Of a stretch of 64,000 nt of DNA, positions 58,936-64,000 are shown in pieces. The notes below the pieces were generated by a model. That model worked only from the letters and a program-made list of their open reading frames with translations. It had not been told where the DNA came from and searched no databases. Source of the stretch: Congeria kusceri (taxonomy: Eukaryota; Mollusca; Bivalvia; Myida; Dreissenidae); contig CM051033.1 in NCBI GenBank assembly GCA_027627225.1, forward strand, positions 9,331,501 to 9,395,500, read 5' to 3'. A program made the translations under genes and the position numbers. Every line of letters begins with the position of its first letter. The stretch's first letter is position 1.

Positions 58936-61660
58936 GACAATAACAACGATATCATTACAGCGATAAGATTTACAGGAAACTACCCTTAAAATTAAAAACA
59001 CATTTTAGAAAATCGATGTATACTTATTTGCAACTACGGACACAAATGTTAATCTTGCGTAAATAGATATAGCCAAAACGATATACATGCAAAGGTTATA
59101 TAAGCCAACGGTGAACAGGGTTTGAAGTAAGTTGATGTAATTGGTAATCATTCTGTTCCTCTGTCAAAGCTATACCTTTGTACAATTGTGACGTCATACT
59201 CCCAATAATACTCATAGTATCTAACTGGATTTGTAATCGCCATATGATGTTTATTTCGTATTTTGTTATTATATGAAATGCCCTTTCTCACACACCATCT
59301 TACATTAAAAGGGAGCATGTCAAGTTACCTGCAGCAATAGGTCCGTATTCCGTATTCTAGAAAAAAAGGACCGTTTCACAGAAAGTATGACTATTAAATG
59401 CACTTTACCCAAGTACCGTAATTAAGTTTTCAAAGACTAAGATAGTATTTGTTCCTCTGATTAATAACCATCATACGATTTTGCTAGAATATATAAAAAC
59501 CACTTAACAAATCACTGTAACAAACACTATACTACAGAGTATGAGGCTTGCAGAAATTTAATGATATTTAATATTCTCATATAAATCGTTCAGTAATACA
59601 GACTACCACTTGTATTTGCAGAAAATTCAACTGAACAAAAGAATCTCGAAGGAATAAAGAAGGAGAGCTGTTCATTCGAATATAGCATTCTTTTGTTGAG
59701 GCAGTCACTGATGTTTACCGCCAACGTTCATGTCACTAACACATAGTTTACGTTGTTTAACATGTATCCAAATGTATCTGAGTATTGTTTCGAGCTCAGG
59801 TAAGCATCGAGAACATTCATTTTATATAGTTTAAGACAGTGGTTTTCGTACTAGTAATAATATCGATCGAAATTGTACGATACTACTTTTGAGTACGATA
59901 GCTGTGTTAATGCGTTATGCATAAATGTATTTATTTAGATTGTATGATGTATACATTCACGTATAGAATTAACAGACATGGCGAAACGAACATACGTACC
60001 CATGAAGTGCATTGACAAACGACGCTGATTGAACCAGTTAAATAACCTTGGGTGATCTATTCTTAATTCCGGTTAACCTACAAACAGGTGCAGGAAAACA
60101 ATCAGAAACATGGAGTGCATGTAAATAGTGTGTTTAACTATTTGCTTTTAAAAGTGGTGATTTAATATTATAGTTATGCATCCGTGTTAACCGCGTTTTT
60201 ATATCAGTCATGAACTTCAAAGGCTTTGTCTAGTTCATGTCAGGTTGCATTTAATGATATTCAGTTATCGTACATGACGCGGTGGATAACAGTTATACAT
60301 CTGATTAGCAGCATGCACATCCAATACCAATACTGTATTGCGTAATGAAGTATTCAATAGATCATAGGCCAAATTCATTTCTCTAGTTATTACATGATAA
60401 CAAATTAAAAGAAACAATCATTTTAATTACCAAAACCATGCCTAATATTGACAACGATGCTTTTGTAGTCTGTTCTATGTTTGGTTTTATCAACGATATG
60501 TTGAAATGTTGGTTATCAGCCGCAATATTGTTTGTATTCCAAGTGTGTCTTCCGACAACTGATTATCATATGTTTATTACTTGCCGGCTGCTGATATCTT
60601 TCCAGATGATGCTATGTGTGAGCATACAGTTGCAATACACGTCGTTGTGTAATACTCGTACGTGTGCGGCCGCCATTAATAATACGTATCGTAAGCTTTT
60701 GTAGCAGGAATGATTATTTTAAATATTGTATTGATCTGTTCAATAACATGTATCTGGTTTCCAGTCTAATTTACATGATAAGTTTGACATTTCTATTCTT
60801 GTTACCAGGCCCTTTTAGTGTATTTATTTGTCATGGACTTCATTATGTGTTAGTGACATCGATGGGAGGCCAAGACATTTATTTGATTGTGATGTTAAAA
60901 TAGTACATGTAGTATAGACGTGCTATATTGTGATTTTGTATTAACAGTTAATGCAGGGCCTCTATCTCATATTTTAAACCATGTCATTCTCATGGAATTT
61001 ACTCAGGTAATTCTTACCGTCGTTACCAAGTAAAAGTCATTCACTTCAATTTCTTTTTTGTTACACCTATTTATTTTAGTTTGAAACATTTAGGACACGT
61101 CGATGGTTGACTGTACATCTATTTAAATATATAAAACTTCAAATTAGAATAAACTTCACGTCATGGTTAATTATGTTTTGTTTTAATTACAATATCCGGT
61201 GTTATACTGGAAAACAAAGAGTATCCTTGTTTTAATATGGAAAACACTTCCCAACAGGATACTCGTATATTGTTGTTTCAACAACCTTGGACGCAAAACC
61301 ATTACAAATATTTAAATCAGGAAGTTATAAAAACAACTAAACTATTTATATATATAATGGAATATTTTTAAATCTAGGACAATGCATTTGTGACGTCAAT
61401 GCCAACTTGTGTATTCACTCTTTTGCTGGCATGCGACTCGAAAGAGCAACGTACTTGCACATGACATGGTACAATTCTGAGCGTTACGCCACCTTGCATT
61501 ACTTTGTCATTGGTACTAGACTAATTGTCCCATAGAAAGTAATTAGTTGTATGTATATACCTTAACGATGCTATAGTTACATATTTTAAGCATACAATTA
61601 TTGCTTAATATTTTACAACAATTTTAATTGATGTTCATTGGGTTCATTGACTAGTGTATT
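58936..61660. other. AT-rich non-coding DNA
   Basis: No supported gene. Frames at 60438-60704 and 60664-60903 (+) are hydrophobic by composition but resemble no family I know. Confidence 0.45.
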
Positions 61661-61664
61661 TTAA

Positions 61665-62187
61665 CCAAGTCATAGTGTCACGTTTTCGTTGCCTCGTTTA
61701 GCTTCGTTGCCCAACGTGACAGGTACTCAGTTCAACGTGGCCGTAACAACGTTGCACAAGTTGGCAGGTTCGTAGATCAACGTATACGACACATCTGAAT
61801 TTTGAACATGTTTAAAATACTGCTACGTTATACCACAACGTACTTATTCGTAGTGGTACACGTGGCACAACGTGGAACAAGGTGACCTTTACTTAGTACA
61901 ACGTGAACATAACGAGAGTGTTGTCAATTGTTACGTTATGCTGCGTTATTCGCTACGTTTAAACAACGATACGCCAAGCATCACTCTCGCTATTGTTACG
62001 CTATTGTACTGCGTTCTTCCATGCAACGCGTTGTGGTGCGTTGTCAAGTGTAACGTAGCGTAGCGATAGCGCAGTGACCACGTAGTACATCGAGGCGCAG
62101 CGTAGTAAAAATTGATGACAACTTGATAGGACGTAAGTTTCAAATTTGTATTACAACGGCGTGTTATAACGTGACACTATAACTTGG
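61665..62187. mobile_element. 523-bp non-autonomous DNA element with 20-bp terminal inverted repeats
   Basis: The left end CCAAGTCATAGTGTCACGTT and the complement of the right end (62168-62187) differ at one of 20 bases. The interior is unusually rich in CAACGT and its complement (at least seven, for example CCCAACGTGAC, TCAACGTGGC, CACAACGTAC), like the subterminal motifs bound by transposases. No clear target-site duplication is seen. The overlapping 63- and 65-codon frames on opposite strands are incidental. Confidence 0.72.
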
Positions 62188-62409
62188 ACATTACTGTCTA
62201 GCACCGTAATACGCTTGTTTGTATCGCATAGTATTCTGTGCGATTTTGTTGCAAATATGCAGCAGGATGTTTCAATTTCACACACACTCTATTTGTGTTC
62301 ACTATTATGAACCCTCATATTAGAACCCATTCAAAATTATATATTAATCCGTGTTGTATAACAAGTTGTATAAACATATTTATCTGAAAATGGTAGTAGT
62401 TTCAATATT

Positions 62410-62600
62410 TTATCCATATCGTCATCGTCATCATCATCATTATCATCATCATCATCATCATCATTATCATCATCATCATATTCTTCTTCTTCTTCTTCTC
62501 CTTCTTCTTCATCATCATCATAATCATCATCATCATTATCATCATCATTATTATTATTATTATTATAATAATCATCATCATCATCATCACAATCACAAGT
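62410..62600. repeat. Compound (ATC)n/(TTC)n/(ATT)n microsatellite
   Basis: Long runs of ATC are interrupted by TTC and ATT blocks. The apparent His/Tyr-rich protein on the plus strand and the Met-rich one on the minus strand are products of the triplet period. Confidence 0.97.
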
Positions 62601-63140
62601 GCAATCAACATCATCATCAGCTGCATCAGCATTAGTATCACCATTATCATTATCACAACAAAATGCACAACAAGCTATAAATTATCATCTTGATGCTTAT
62701 ATATCATTACAACGTCAACATTAATTGGAGATTCTCAACCAGTGTCCATAATAATGCATCAGAAGTATAAGTGTATATCACTGGCGATCTCTGGTTTGTT
62801 CCAGATGGGCTATGTCGTACTAACCCAACTCAAGCACGTCTGAACATGTACTGATATTCAAATGTATTTTTTTTAAAACACTGGTTGATTTTGTTGCAAA
62901 ATTGTATTTTAAAGTCAATACTTTTTTCTAGTGTCGCAGCTATTGGTGTATATGACACATTTCTATCATCAAGAATAAGATAAATCAGATTTAACAAATA
63001 AGTATATAATGTTATCATCGTCGCCGATTCAATAAACTATATGCAACATTAAATGTTGAATAAGAGATAACAAAATTATACAACGTATTCTCGAAGAAAC
63101 TGTATACTGTGTATTATCTTAGAGATATTCATTTTGATTT
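62601..63140. other. Non-coding DNA
   Basis: Continuation of ATC-like degenerate sequence to about 62655, then nothing recognised. Confidence 0.5.
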
Positions 63141-63141
63141 T

Positions 63142-63212
63142 TAATGTTACTGCTATGTAATCTGGAAGACAATTTCCTCCATTGTCGGTCAGATTACATA
63201 GCAGTAACATTA
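63142..63212. ncRNA. 71-nt perfect-stem hairpin, miRNA-precursor-like or tiny fold-back element
   Basis: The 23-nt arm 63142-63164 (TAATGTTACTGCTATGTAAT CTG) is fully complementary to 63190-63212. After a 3x3 internal mismatch (GAA/GGT), a further 6-bp stem GACAAT/ATTGTC (63168-63173 and 63181-63186) closes a 7-nt loop, TTCCTCC. Size and shape match an animal pre-miRNA, but a perfect 23-bp stem also fits a very short MITE. Strand and expression are unknown, and I do not recognise the sequence. Confidence 0.4.
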
Positions 63213-64000
63213 GAACTCAGCTTCTAGTATTTTATCGTGGTCTATACAAATAGTTAAGTTTTTTTACTCATGGTTTTACTCTTTAGGCATAACTACAAAA
63301 AATTCTCAAAGATAGTATATACAATTTTGTTTGGCATTAAATCGAAGTCGTTATTAGCCATACAAAAAACGTTGCAGCGCTGCCTGAGAAACAATCCATT
63401 AACTTTGTTAAGCCTTATCCTCTCCGTTAGAAACCATCTCTAAGAAGTACAAGTAGATCACTTTCTCGTCAATATAATCATAACTGATTGTCGCCGAAAT
63501 ATTCGATATTTGGATTCCATGGAACCTCGTGGGCACAGTTCTGCTATTTCAGCAAATATTTTGCACTATTAAATAATCTGTTGCCTAGAAAAAGTGAAAA
63601 CCTTTGCAAAAGTTTTCTAATATCGGCGAATTTTCCCATCGTTATTCTCTTTGTTTTCTTACAATTGTAAATTTACCTGTAACATTATAAGCAAACACTT
63701 GGTGGCGGTCTGAATAGGAATACACATGTAACCTCTCCGTATTGTCGTCTGTGTTATACTAATTGTACTAGGTTTCACATATTGTATATATTTTTGTGGG
63801 TGTGTTCTTTAAAACATATGGTGCGACAATACAATCAACTATTTGTGTTTTAAGGCTATCGGAAACTTGGTTCCTTCGTTTCAGTTCACGTTTGCGTTTG
63901 CATAAAAACCTCCCATGCTGTTCCATACCTGAAACATTTGACTGTTCTGTGCATAATATATTTTCGATCAAAGTGACTCTTTATTGCCATATTTGCATGT
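63213..64000. other. AT-rich non-coding DNA to window end
   Basis: No supported gene; the 60- and 67-codon frames here are unrecognised. Confidence 0.45.

Noticed and set aside
60438..60903. Two hydrophobic overlapping frames that might be membrane protein fragments
   Set aside because: Hydrophobicity follows from T-rich composition; no GPCR or transporter motif is present.
62351..62668. His/Tyr-rich (plus) and Met/Ile-rich (minus) open frames
   Set aside because: Products of the ATC/TTC/ATT microsatellite.

Overview
The window reads as nuclear DNA of a bivalve mollusc. It is AT-rich, intron-scale spacing dominates, and operons and ribosome-binding sites are absent. It carries dispersed repeats whose ends I recall from bivalve genomes: a fold-back element with arms containing GTCCCGGAT, repeats with the CGTGCGTGCGTGCGTCCGT stretch, and SINE tails ending GCTAAAATAAAT. 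Dreissena-like is my best guess, from memory only.

Only one intact protein-coding gene is convincing. It is a single-exon class A GPCR at 56496-57623 (+), close to the myosuppressin/FMRFamide (DMSR-like) neuropeptide receptors. Two other coding relics are clear. One is a broken Crypton-type tyrosine recombinase (DUF3504 family) at about 45620-46990 (-). The other is the tail of a non-LTR retrotransposon at about 42745-43236 (-). One possible small exon lies at 22290-22435 (-).

Layout. 1-18 kb: non-coding, with a 751-bp tandem duplication carrying a later 261-bp inverted-repeat insertion, an inverted pair of related segments (3.3 and 9.3 kb), a fold-back element, and a tRNA-like element with a triplicated A-box region. 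18-31 kb and 44-49.5 kb: diverged copies of the same non-coding blocks plus four copies of one SINE-like repeat. 32.8-34.3 kb: a 39-bp minisatellite that creates long false ORFs. 38.3-42.4 kb: a 61-bp satellite with higher-order structure. 42.7-47.3 kb: transposon relics. 52.5-59.5 kb: the GPCR, flanked by two copies of a related segment. 61.7-63.2 kb: a terminal-inverted-repeat element, an ATC microsatellite and a 71-nt hairpin that resembles a miRNA precursor.

I found no multi-gene system. The most notable items are the intact GPCR, the higher-order 61-bp satellite, the recombinase relic whose insertion is visible against a related block, the nested insertion at 7.1 kb, and the hairpin at 63.1 kb.
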